In this document: piece by piece, positions 1 to 14,181 of the stretch
How positions within the stretch are numbered: the first letter of the stretch is position 1
How the letters are laid out: every line of letters begins with the position of its first letter
NCBI GenBank assembly: GCA_012295275.1
Contig: CM022673.1
Coordinates: forward strand, 16,222,310-16,286,309
Direction: 5' to 3'
Length of the DNA stretch: 64,000 nucleotides
DNA from: Chrysomallon squamiferum
Lineage: Eukaryota > Mollusca > Gastropoda > Neomphalida > Peltospiridae
Program-made: the position numbers and the translations under genes
Notes under the pieces: model-generated
Databases searched by the model: none
What the model was told of the DNA's origin: nothing
Seen by the model: the letters and a program-made list of their open reading frames with translations, nothing else

Positions 1-3000
1 CATAAAAACAGTAATGAATTATAGAAAAGTGTTACTAATTTCTGAAAAGTACTTTTTATTTTTATTATTATTATTATTATTTAATTGTTTTTAATCATTT
101 TTATAATTTTTTTTTTTTTTTAATCTAAGTATTGTGTTGTTTTTATTCCTAGGTTATTTGGGATTTTTTTGTTGATATTTTTGGATGTTGCAGAGATAAA
201 TACTATTAATTTATCAGTAACACATCAATTAATAATAATCATTACAGTAGCAAGACCATTTATCATTTCCCTATTTATCCTGTTCTAACAAACAATATAT
301 ATTTAAATCTTTTAAAACAGAATATAACAATAAAATCAATAACAGGAGTAACCAGAACAATATGTATAATTTGGAGAAATCTTTTCCCCTTTAATTTTTT
401 TATTTTCTATTTTTTGGTATATATAATCTGATACTTTATCATCACATGACATAGTTTTGTAGAGAAAACTTTACAGAAGTACTAGGCAGGCACCTGACAG
501 ACACTGGAAAGGGGGGACTACTCCACGATGTCTTTCTTAATATCTTATCAGTACTCTCCACTGAGCGATAGGTTTCTTGTCAGGTCACTGTGGGGTCACA
601 TGTAGAGCAACTGATAAAGAGACACCAATAATAACTCTGTTTACTTGGTTGTAACTTAACAGTAGACACGAAAATAGTTAAAAATAATAGCAGGGGGCAC
701 ATGTATGTGTATATCTAAAATTACAAGTAGGTTCCATCACTATTTTATTTATAGATAATAAATCTTATACTGAGTTAGGGTTTCTAATTTATGATGTTCA
801 ACAATAAATCACTTATTTTAATAATAATAATAATAATAATTAGTAGAAGTAGTAAATGACATTTTGTATAATAACAAAAATTCATTAAAAAAACACACAA
901 AAAAATGAAAAAAAAGAAATCCACATCATAAATTATAGAAATTCTTTCATTTCTGTAGTAGTAGTAGTAATACTTGTTTTATCATTACAAAATGTATGGT
1001 AGGGGCTTTTTTGGTGCATTTTTTACAAAAAGAAAGTATTATTATGCATCAACAACAAATGTCATCAACTGAAATAGCAACACAGTAATTAATATTTAAT
1101 TATTTATTTAATCCACATTTAAACAGTAGATAAACTGTTTAATAAGATGAGTTTAATGACATTTTCTGAATTAACAAGCAATAAGAATTTCTGCTAAGTA
1201 CTAAATGCAAAATAGTAAAACATTTTCATTAAAGAAATTAGCATTATCAGCAAAGAATGAGCAGCTATTATTCTTAATGGAAACTATCACAAAACAATAT
1301 CTTTGTTTTGCATTATTTAGTTCAAAATAATAAAATCTCTAAACAAACTTACCTTTCTGCCCTGTAATTATTGATATAATGACAAGTAAATTTTAATACA
1401 AGGATTGGTAACCAATGTGATCATTAATAATTCAAATTCACCATATGTTTTTGGCATATTTACAATATCTTCTCATTTCATTTACATATATATACCACAC
1501 ACACATATATACAAACATACATACACTCACCTACACTGATGTATGTGTTTGTACGTGTGTGCACACACATACATATATTGTTAAAGATTTACAAAACAGA
1601 AAAAATATTTTAGTGTATAACAAATTTAGAAATTTTAAATTTTACTTTTATTTTATTTTAATTTTTATTTATTTACTTTTTTTTTTTCTTTCTTTCTTCC
1701 CCCTATCCTCATATGTATGGCTGATTCTGGAAAATACTGAGCAATGTGTAATGTAAGGGAAATAACTCTTGGCCTTCATATTTTTTTTTTTTTATTATTA
1801 TTACTTTTTTTTTTTAATGTCCATATTACTAAGTTGACATAATATCAAGATTGATTCCACATACCAGTATCAATAAGTAGTTAAACTGACAAATAAGTTT
1901 AGCAAAACAATTGCTGAAAATCTTTTATTCCCCACATTGTTGTAGAAGTTGTTATTTTCTTTCTTATTTTTTTCATCAAATAAATGGAATCCATGGCAGT
2001 CTACATATAAAATTCTGTGATATATATAAACCAATACATAGACTTAATGAACTACTAGATACCCAACACTAAACACACAAACATACATGTTGGTTAAAAA
2101 CCAGTTTGAACTGGAGTTTATCGTTTTCTTTTATAAATTTATTTTTTGACACATGACTGCATGAATTGTGAAGTCTGTTCTTGCATTCTCATAGATTCAA
2201 CTTTATAATGCAATAGTTTCATTATATTCTCATATAAAACTGGAAATTGCTACCATTTTAAAACTTACATTATTCTTAATTAGATTAATAATGTTAACAA
2301 ATATCAGCAATAAAAAGCAATTAAAAATGTTTCTTTCTTGAGAATAATTATATTACATATTTTATCATTTAGCAACAAGGAAGAACACATTTTAGATTCA
2401 AAATCAAATAATTCATCCTCTTCATAACAAGTGGTAAATTTTATTCTTGTATTTATTTAATTATCATGTTAGTCCTTATTCACCATGAGAAACAAGGAAG
2501 TATATCAACTTATATTAACTCTATAAATAGCTAGAAATATAAAATTAAATATACAAATATAGCTTTCCAAGTTATTTGAACTTTAGTTCAATATAAAACA
2601 ATCTACACATAATTGTACATTGTATACATATGTACACAAATACAAAAATGATACATACATGCAACGACACATACAAGAATATGTATTTATACATTGATAC
2701 ATACACATATATACATATACTATACACATGTATATATAAATTTATAATTTACATGTAAGTGTATTCTTGTATACATATACATATATATATATATAAGAAT
2801 ATATAGCTAAACATGCACATGTCCAAGTTTGCAGGGATTTATGTAAATACCACTTACCTCAAGAGATTTTACAAAATGAAAAGCTGCAAAAGATGAGAGA
2901 AGAAAAAAATATTATTTAAGATTGTGGTCAAGCAAGAGAATAAATGTCATTTTCATATGTTGCTACACAAGTTAAATTAATAAATATTTTAGTTGGTGGA

Positions 3001-6000
3001 GACATATATGTAATTTATGCATTCATTCTCTTCACTGAAACTATACTCATTTGAATCAAAAAATATATTTGATAATATTCTTAACAGGATGTCACTGATA
3101 AGCATCTGCTAATAAAATGGGTTTTTTTATGTAGTAGCATATAGGACTTAGTGCTTTTAATTTTTATATATATATATATAAGTAAGGTTACCATAACAAT
3201 CACAAGCTTAAATATAAATTGTGCTGATTCAAATGATATGGGTGCTTTACTTTTTCTTTTTCTTTTCTTTTAAATAAATACATGTATGCACATTACAAAA
3301 AAAAAAAAAAAAAAAAACACAACATAATCTGTTTCTTCCACATACAGATCGTCTTTTTCAAATGAGTCATCATTAAGCAGGAAGGGGGTCAGACCCCTCA
3401 GAGTTACCCTCAGTAGCATGTCTGTATCCATGGCTGCATAAGATGTGCAGTGTAAGCACTATGAATATTTACATGTAACTCTATTTCCACAGTCAGTCTG
3501 CCACAGAAACACAACATGACTCAACTTATGTAAATTATATTTTTATTTTTTTTTAAAGTCTAATATATATTTTTTAAACACTATTCTGTCATTTTCAGGT
3601 TAAAAGTTCATGCAAATTGAATTATAAATAAGACATCAGCTGCAATTTGTGGTATTAATTTAAAATAGTATATCTGCTTCTACAGAACAAATCATCTTAA
3701 ATGATTTTTGTTTAAAATAATTGATAGATTTTGCAAAACAAAGAAAAAACAACAAAAAAACTCACTCATATACATGAATGACCAACATCTGAAATTTTAT
3801 GTAAAAGAATATACAGAATGTTACTGATCAAACGTGCCTGTTTTAAATTTTCTAAAATCTTTAAATTTTTATGCAAAGTGAGTCATTTTGTAAGGTTTTG
3901 CTGTTCTTCTTTTTAATTATTGTTCTGTTTATGATATATGCATAATTTCTATTTAAATCAATGATTGTCCTACAATAGGTTTTACTATGACTAAAACACA
4001 AACACCACACACACAGATATCAATGACCTTTGACATCATCAGATCAATGACATATATTCTAATTAATTCAATATTTATTTTTTTTAATTTTTAAATAACT
4101 GACCAAGTAGGAAAGAATATATATTGTTTTTAAACACTAGAGAACAAAATCATAATTTCTCAAAATAGGAAAGGATAATAACTAGGCATGAAGCGAGTGT
4201 TTTCAGTGCTGCATGATCCCATTTCGCTTCCAATTACAAACAGATGTCTTAGTTTCTCCATAACCGCTTTAAAAACGTCCAGTGACTATTTATGTTACAC
4301 TCTGAAAGTGTTCCTTCTTGAAGCTTACTAAGTTTGAAACAATTACATAGATATCACTGCTTTAGGAGTTTTTTACCCCCATATTATCGTTTTATATATT
4401 AAACATCATTCTATTGAAAATGTTCTTTTCCTGGGGTTTTATGGGGTGTGTATTATTTTTTCTTTTCTTTTTTCTTTTTCCAATTAAATGAATTAATATT
4501 TAAAACTGGTATTAAAATTAGTATATTTCATTAACAAGTTTTAGATGAGATTAACAAATCGGTATCAGGGGAATTCTAGCAGAAAGATTTTGATCATTGA
4601 TGATGTGGTCATTCTTAATAAACTATGAAGAAAGCTTGTTACACAAGCACTGATGTACAGTTTAACATTAACCAGATTCAGCCAACCATCAAAGATCATC
4701 TTAAGTAACAGATGAAGAATTTGTGACCCAAGAAAAGATAAAATATTCTGTTAAACAAATTACAACATACACAAATGCATTTGCCCACACCTCAGATCAC
4801 TGAAATATTAAAAAGCTAACAAAAGGCACTTGGAAGTTTGTGCATGATCTATATGTAGTCACAGATCAGTAACATTTCAAAAATGTGGAACAAACATAAA
4901 GCAGTCTTATACTCTCAGTGGAAACTGTATCTTCTGGTCAAATTATTAAACATGATTAAAAAAAAATAAAACTAGGAAAATAAGCAAGATACTCCAAATT
5001 TCATAACTGTGGCTGTATTGAAGAATCACTGAATTCACTGACTTGTATATCAAAAAAAAACATACATTTTATTTAATGATACTTTAAATAAAATATTGTT
5101 TCTTTTTAATGTATAATTCACTCAATATATATTTAACCAGTTACGGAATGATACCTTAAATTAGGTATAACACAAAAAAAAAGAAATTTGCTGTCACAAA
5201 GCAAAAGGCTACTATTTTTCAATCAGCACATTCTCATAAAAATGAATATGGGATGGAATGAAAAACTTTTTAAATGAATTATAAGACAGATCAAGACACC
5301 AAATGAAATCTTCAAAAAGATTAATAATGATTTTAAGAAGAAAATATATTTTAGAATCTTGCACCTGTAAACATCAAAGATTATCAACATTTGTCTAATT
5401 TGTTTTACTGTATTTATCATTTTATGTTACAAAATTTGGTAGTTTAAATACAAAATGCTAAAATAATATTATCCTTTTCCTTTTCTTTTTTAAATATCCA
5501 TTTTGAATTCATGTATAAGTTGTAAATTAAATAATGAATACTTTTTCAAAGTGGCAACCAGTAATTTCAGAATTCTCCAGGGATTCATTCTGAGGTTCAG
5601 CCATAAAACGTTTCTACTAGTATATCCCAGCAGGCCATGGATAAACCTCCTTGAGCATATTACACAATTTTTTTTTTTTTTTTTTTTATTATATAACTAA
5701 CATTTATGTCTATATGTCTGCTGAGTTAATATGCTTTTATTCTCTTACAAACAGAACTTTATGAGCAACAAGACATTTTAATCTTGAAAACCAAAATTAC
5801 ATATTAGTTTCACTTTATATATATTTAAAATAGTGTTTATAAAATTATTCACTATTATCAACATTAATAAACAAAATTTACTGTTTGTTTGTATAAAAAC
5901 TGAAATATGTTTAATAAGAATAAATAAAAAATTATTCCATAATGTTTACTTGACATGGATATACAATAGAATTATTGTCAGATTTAAAAATTCGAAACAT

Positions 6001-6186
6001 AAAATTTCTATCCCTGAACAAAATTTAAAAAACAATTAAAAAAATAAAATAATAAATAAATATACACACACACACAAACAATGTCTATAGGTATTTCTGA
6101 ATTTTGTTTTGGGGGGGGTTATTTGTTTCTACTTACGTTTTCAGAATAATAAATTTAACAAACTGACAATAATGAATAAGACTTTA

Positions 6187-6233
<47 letters not shown>
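6187..6233. repeat. (AAT)n microsatellite
   Basis: Uninterrupted AAT trinucleotide run of about 15 units in the spacer upstream of LC3, followed by more degenerate AAATAAT sequence. Confidence 0.95.
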
Positions 6234-6235
<2 letters not shown>

Positions 6236-8239
6236 TAAATAATAAATAATTATAATAAACAAATAAATAAATAAAAAGCGTAATCTGAAAGAAAAAGGTT
6301 TTGACTTGAAATTTAAGATGCTTTTAATGATTTTATAGTAAATGATTATAATTATATACACATAAAATATCCATTTTTCTTAAATCAGATATTTTTGCAA
6401 ACATAAATCATTCTCCGCAAATAAAGCATTTCTAAATGTATACTATTGTCTCATTCTAGTCGTTTTCAGTTTTAGTTTTACCACTTTTGTCCAATTCGAA
6501 GTTTAACACCATTTCATTGTCTAAGAACACAATGAACGCAAAATCATGATATTCAAGTTTAAAAGTTTCTTTAATCTTATCTATTTATATCTACCTGTGT
6601 TCTTGATTTTCCTCAATTCCTATATGATTTACGATAAATGGTCCTACTAATGTTTTCCAGTACGAATACCATTCACGATACCTCCATATTGGAAATGGTG
6701 TTCATTTTGGTCATGTGACATCTGACCTCATTTTTTATTGGATATTTACGAAAATCTCATATTGGCGGCAAACCTTAGGTGATTGTTATTATCAATATTA
6801 ATAAACAGCAAATTGTGCAGGTTTAAATGAAAAACATGCATCTAAGTTTCTTTCTTTATTATTATTTTTTTTAATGTTCTTTATATGTTAACTGAAATAA
6901 AAACATTCGTCATTAGTTTTGTTTCAAGATAACTGCATTTTGTCGTTCATAAGAAAAATGCTAACCAAAATAAAAATGTATTTCGATTTTCTTTATCATA
7001 AAGATAAAAATTCACTTGAATGCATACACTAAAATATTTAAGAATTTCAAAATATCCAAAGATTGATCATTCGTAAAAACACACACCCCTTATCGTTATT
7101 ATTTAATTAATTAGCTTATATGTATTTGTTTGTTAATTTAATGGACTAACAAAAAAATAATAATAATATATATAAAAAAAAAAAAAAAAAAAAAAACACA
7201 AACATATATGGCCAGGATTGTAAACTTAATGCAAACTGTTAGTCCTTTTATAAATGGGATATAGTATTTATTCAGTCTATTAGTTTAGGGATTAAGAATA
7301 TGTTATATTTCTATATTTATAAGCAACGACGTCATAAAACACGATTTATGGCATCCTTATTTTCATACATCTCGTCGGGGTGTTTTAGTGCCCCAAATAA
7401 TTCCAGAGAAATACAGTAAGTTTAATCTGTTCGTTACTTATCATTTACAAAATGCATCATTAAATGATGATCTCTGGCATATCCTTTTAATTTGTAGCTA
7501 GCAGTTAGAACTACCTATACACTATTATAAGCTAGGTGACAAATCTGGCTCAGAAATGTTTTCTTGCTGTTTGGAAAGGTGCTTGCTTATAAAGTAAAAA
7601 AAAATAATAATAAAAAATTAAAATTAAAATGCTAACATTCAATAAGAGGAATTCCAACAAAATGGAGTTTTCTGAAAATATAAAATTAAGAACGTTCGAC
7701 CCTAATAATCGTTAACATTAAAATGTGGTGACATGTCGTTTATCCGTTATTTATTAATTAATTAATATTACACAGTCATATTCGTGTTTAATTTAAATAA
7801 TAAAGCTTTGAAAAAGTGGATACGAGGGCTATATTTTATAAACTTAGCGGTATAAGTACACGTAATTAATTAGTTTCGTTAATTTAATTTACATATTTAT
7901 TTTACAGAATTAATAAAATTTACTTGATAAATATTTTTTGTGAGGAGTTAAAATGAAAGTTAATAGTTTTTGTTATTTAATTATTAGCTGAAATAAAGTT
8001 ACATAGGTGGGTAACATTCTTTTGTGCGCTAATTAATCCAAGTCACAGGTTACTAGCTAATCCAGAAGTATCCTGTTTTATATGGGATTTCCCCCATGAA
8101 GTCCATTACAAAACAAGTTATTAATATTGACAAGTATATTGTTTTTATTTTCATCCAATGCAATGGACAAAAACCAGTCCAAACCTTAGCTTTACATATA
8201 GATGAACTTTTAGCAGAATCAGTCTATTTTCCTTTTCAA

Positions 8240-8336
8240 AGACGGAAGAAGACGAGTAAGGGAAAAACATCCGGTTACGTGATCCGAAGTATATACGATC
8301 AGATATTGCCAAACTTTTATCATTTTCTTTTAAATA
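8240..8336 (+). promoter_or_regulatory. Candidate LC3 core promoter
   Basis: Just upstream of the LC3 start the composition rises above the local A/T background. It holds an ETS-type core CGGAAG (8243-8248) and GTTACGTGAT (8274-8283), which matches the lysosomal CLEAR consensus GTCACGTGAC at 8 of 10 positions but lacks the perfect CACGTG core. Motif presence is seen directly; promoter function and a transcription start near here are inferred. Confidence 0.35.
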
Positions 8337-9955
<1,619 letters not shown>

Positions 9956-10123
9956 TCTTAATGCTGTATCTGCAAATAATAATATTAACTGTAATTTGGT
10001 GTTTTGATTTTTATCAGATTACATGAAGCCTGTATAAATGATTACCTGTAACATCCCAATGATCAGAGGATAAAAGGATAGCTTTGTTCAATTAAACACT
10101 TATTTAAAGTAATATTTATAAAG

Positions 10124-10129
10124 AATAAA
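10124..10129 (+). terminator. Candidate LC3 polyadenylation signal
   Basis: AATAAA 169 nt after the LC3 stop codon, within AAGAATAAAC. It is the first canonical signal downstream of the stop, implying a short 3' UTR. Confidence 0.55.
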
Positions 10130-11458
10130 CAAAGAATTTTTTTTTTGCTACATGAAATATTTAAAGGTTTTTTGTTAACTATTTCTGTATCATTGTATGT
10201 TATTGAATGGTACAATATAAATTACTTTCAGTATTATTTGATAATAACTTTCATAATCACAGAACTAGTACATTAATAGAAATATTTAGCTTTACGTTTG
10301 ACATATATGAAAATAAATAAAAGATAAGAATCAGAAATGAGCAAAGTACAGAGTTACATTAAAGATTTTTTTTTTTTAAAAATAATATTTACCATTGAAT
10401 CACTACATATTTTTTTCAATCCATGACATTATTTCAAACTGACTACATATTTAAAAATTAAGTTACATGTTTTATTTTTAATTGTAATTTTAATATTTTT
10501 ATTTAATACTTTTTCAATTATATCTGGCGCTGTTTTTTTTTTTTTTTTTTTTTTGAAGAAATAAATGAAAAGTGAAATGCTGTTAACAAACACCAGATAT
10601 GAAAACTTTAACACATTCATTTAATAATTAGAATAAAATTTGTTCTCACTGTGAATAAAATTACTTTTATACATTGCCTTTTAAGTGCAACTATAAAAAT
10701 TAGTACTGAATTCTTGAAAATGGATCCATATTTAATGTGGTAGGACCATGCTTTTACAAAAATGCTTTTTTTCTCCTCAAATTATAATTCATTTAACATT
10801 CTTGTCATGGACAAAATTTTATAAATAAGTGGTCAGGAGTTGGACAATGATGTGTATATAAAAATGTTTTTATATATATATATAAATGTATATGTCTTTT
10901 GTGATAATATCTTTTCCTCTTTTTTCTGTTTCGTTGTCTCTTAATGTGTTTGAGACATATTTATTGGTTGTTACTAATACATTTGATTGATGGTTACAGG
11001 TAGCATAATGGTATGTGTTTGTTATTTAGTCCCGTTGTTTTGATTGTTAGTTATTAATAAATTTATCATTTTCATTGTTTATTTTATTTTTTGTTATGTC
11101 CTCCTTAATATGTATTTAAGAATATTTTTCACCAACATCAAACACATTTCAGCTCTGTTTCCAGATGCATCTCTATTTTAAAAATGGGGGAGGGAAAAAG
11201 AACAAAAATATTAGATGTTAGGTATCATACAGCTCTAGATTTTTAAAATATTTAGAGCTTTGCATTTTTTAAAACACTATTATTTCCTACTACTCTTTTC
11301 AGTCATAATTATCATATATATATATATGTATGTGTATGTGTATGTGTGTATATATATATATGTGTTTAATCTGTAAGCAGTAGTTTCATAAGAGTGTTTT
11401 ATAGTTTGAAGATACATTTCATTGCTTACCTTTTTGGTTTATTTTATATTCAAAATGT

Positions 11459-11507
<49 letters not shown>

Positions 11508-14085
11508 TACATACATATATACATTTTTATCCTTTTTGATAGTAAATACATCAACCAAATTAACTGCAGAGTATAATGTTTATTTATTTATCTCTCTCTC
11601 TCTGTAAATATAAAAACCACTGTTTATGAACTTGCGTTTTTCAGGTGTTTTTTTTTATATATATATATACTTTTTTTATAATACTTATTGTTGTTTTAGT
11701 TTTGGTGTATTTAATTCTTTCAGTTAGGTATATTGAATGTTAAGAAAATTTACTTGTAGCGTACTGTTTGTATATATTTGGTATATAGTGGTGGGAACAA
11801 ATTAATTTTCAGTTTTATTTGAATTTTACAGTCAAGATAATGTAGATTATTAAATATTATCACTGCTAGACAGTTTCAAAAGTTATTTAGCAAATTAAAA
11901 TAATTACATTTTTTAACAATGTTCAGATGGGATAATGTCATATTTGAATTAATTACAACATTAATGATGAAATTTTCAAACATGAAATTTTATAGGACCA
12001 TCACTAGACTTTCAAATTCTTTTAAACAATGTATGATGTTAGTGTTGTTTTTAAAAATTTTATTTGCAGATATATTGTTTCAGTTAGTAGCAAAATGGAT
12101 ATACACAGTTTCGAACTAGCAAATAAACCTAAAATGGAGAACTTACTGATTGTGTTCAATTGTAATGTCAGTTGTTAAATACCAGTTTGGTTTTCAGTAA
12201 ATAATACTTTTTTTTTATTAATTAAGTATTCATTTTATTTGAAGTTGTTAAATTTAATATTAATGAACATATTTAATATCATCAGACATTTATTTATTTG
12301 GTAGAAATATTTTCTTCCTTTTTATAGGTTAAAATATAATTAAAATGAGTTTTGATAATAATAATATTATAAATAAAACATTCACAATTTTTTAACTTAC
12401 AAAAAGTCAAAAAAAAGGAAATGATAATTATTTGTAGAGATATATTAATTTACATTTAATAATTTAAATTGATATTTCTTAGTATATTTGGAGTATTTTA
12501 AGAGGAATAATCACTCTTATTTCTGGTCATTTTTATGTCACTCTTGACTTTATAGTATAATGTCTTTATACTAATAATTAAAATCAGATCATGGTACTTT
12601 CTGGCCATTGTGTTTTTAATATTTTTTAATTCACCAAAGCTAATTATGATTTAAGATTAACTCTAATCTTCGATACAATGAAATATGTGAGTAATAATTA
12701 TTTAATTAAATATTAATAAATAAATAAGGTTTATTCTAATAAAAAGAACACTAATTAAACCTGGTTTTTTAAAATTATTTTCTTTTAATGATTTAGATCA
12801 CTAAATTGTAATGTTTTATAAAAGAAAATATAAGAATATAATTTTCTGTTTCTGTGGTAACAATTTGTTACATTTACATTCTAAAACTTTATTTAAAAAA
12901 AAAGGTTTCTATGTTTGTAGATATACTGAATTAACTGTTTTTAACATTATGTAAAATAAATAAACAAAAAAGTTTTTATCTTGTATTTGATTTAATAAAT
13001 GTATAATGCCTGATTTTGTTTTTGTTATTTCAATGCACAAAATAATTATATTTTAGACCTACTTGATTTTGGCTGTTTCATTGTTAAATAGATGGTGTAT
13101 TGTAAAGAATCAAATGAACAGAGCTTAAAATGAAAAAGCAATTACATGTGTGTTTGTGTGTGTGTAAATACATTTACATATACACATATTATTAAATGTT
13201 TAAGACATTTTTTCATTAATGAAAGGAGTTTCGACTAAATCAGGGCCCAGAAATAACTTATCAGTCTAAAAAAAAAAAATAGTAATAAACTAACTCAGAA
13301 TGTATTATAATGAGGAACTGGTCAGAGAATACAAGAAACTATCAATTTATTGCCAATTTATTATGAAGAAAATGATTTGGTTTGATTTTATTATTAGAGT
13401 AATAATAAATGAAATATGCTTGTTCATCAGTTCATCAGTTTCGTAGATTCTGCATGCCATGAGTTTTTCTAATAAAAGAAAATTGTACTTAAGAGAACAA
13501 GATAAAATAAACTACAAGTATTATATTAACAACATTTATTCACTTGTTATAAAAACTAAATATTAAAAAAATATAGATTTACAATATTTGTCAACAAATA
13601 AAATGAAAATAATATGATCTTATATGAAGTATTTTATTACAGATCTTACAATAATATCAGTGTTAAAACTGGATTAGCTCATTTCTACATTTATGTAAAA
13701 AATAGAAAAATGTTAATCAAAATAGAAAAATCAGAATTAGTAATAAATTTCATCAACAATAACAGAATTAAAAAAATAATACTTCACAACTCAACATGTT
13801 CAAACAACAGGGTGCCCTTTTTTTTATTCACATATGTGTACATAATGTATTATGCTGTAAGAACATTTTTGAGTATTGCTTATGAAATACATAAAAAATT
13901 ATATAAAATGAAATTAAAAAGAAAGTTGCACAGTATAAATTGCTAAAAACAAATAAAAAAAGGGCAATAATTTGTTAATCAAACTGATGATCACAGTGTT
14001 AAGGTTTTAGGTAATATAGAGATCAAATACCATATAATATGTATATACTATCTGAGTAAATAAATAATTATTTTTGTAATGGTTG

Positions 14086-14091
14086 TTTATT
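14086..14091 (-). terminator. Candidate chitobiase A polyadenylation signal
   Basis: TTTATT on the plus strand, AATAAA in the gene's sense, about 90 nt past the stop codon of chitobiase A. Confidence 0.5.
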
Positions 14092-14181
14092 ATAAAAAAA
14101 TTAGAAAACATAAAAATCTCCCATGGATGCAACCAAGTGGAAAAAAATATGAAAAAAAGTAAATCTGAGTTGCTTTCTTCT

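Larger units (their letters stand above)
1..8336. other. AT-rich region upstream of LC3, no confident gene
   Basis: No convincing long coding region on either strand. It contains A/T homopolymers, short (AAT)n, (TA)n and (CA)n tracts, and three very short minus-strand segments flanked by good splice signals (1353-1361, 2858-2883, 6137-6162), which could be micro-exons of a minus-strand gene continuing to the left. Two islands of more balanced composition (about 480-625 and 3345-3540) stand out but match nothing I recognise. A motif AAGGGAAATAACTC near 1754 resembles one I associate with molluscan repeats. The last part, about 8220-8336, is probably LC3 promoter. Confidence 0.6.
9956..14181. 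other. Spacer between LC3 and chitobiase A, both 3' ends
   Basis: Holds the 3' UTRs of the two convergent genes and AT-rich spacer. Contents are (TA)n/(TG)n tracts around 10866-10884, 11316-11360 and 11461-11500, A/T homopolymers, and one 110-codon ORF at 13614-13946 whose composition is that of the surrounding A/T-rich DNA and which resembles nothing I know. No gene is supported. Confidence 0.7.

Noticed and set aside
1445-1756. 103-codon ORF rich in Tyr, His, Thr and Phe
   Set aside because: It is a translation of CA/TA microsatellite and T-rich sequence, not a gene.
13614-13946. 110-codon ORF as a small gene
   Set aside because: Amino acid make-up is what A/T-rich DNA gives by chance, with no recognisable motif, no good start context and no splice structure.
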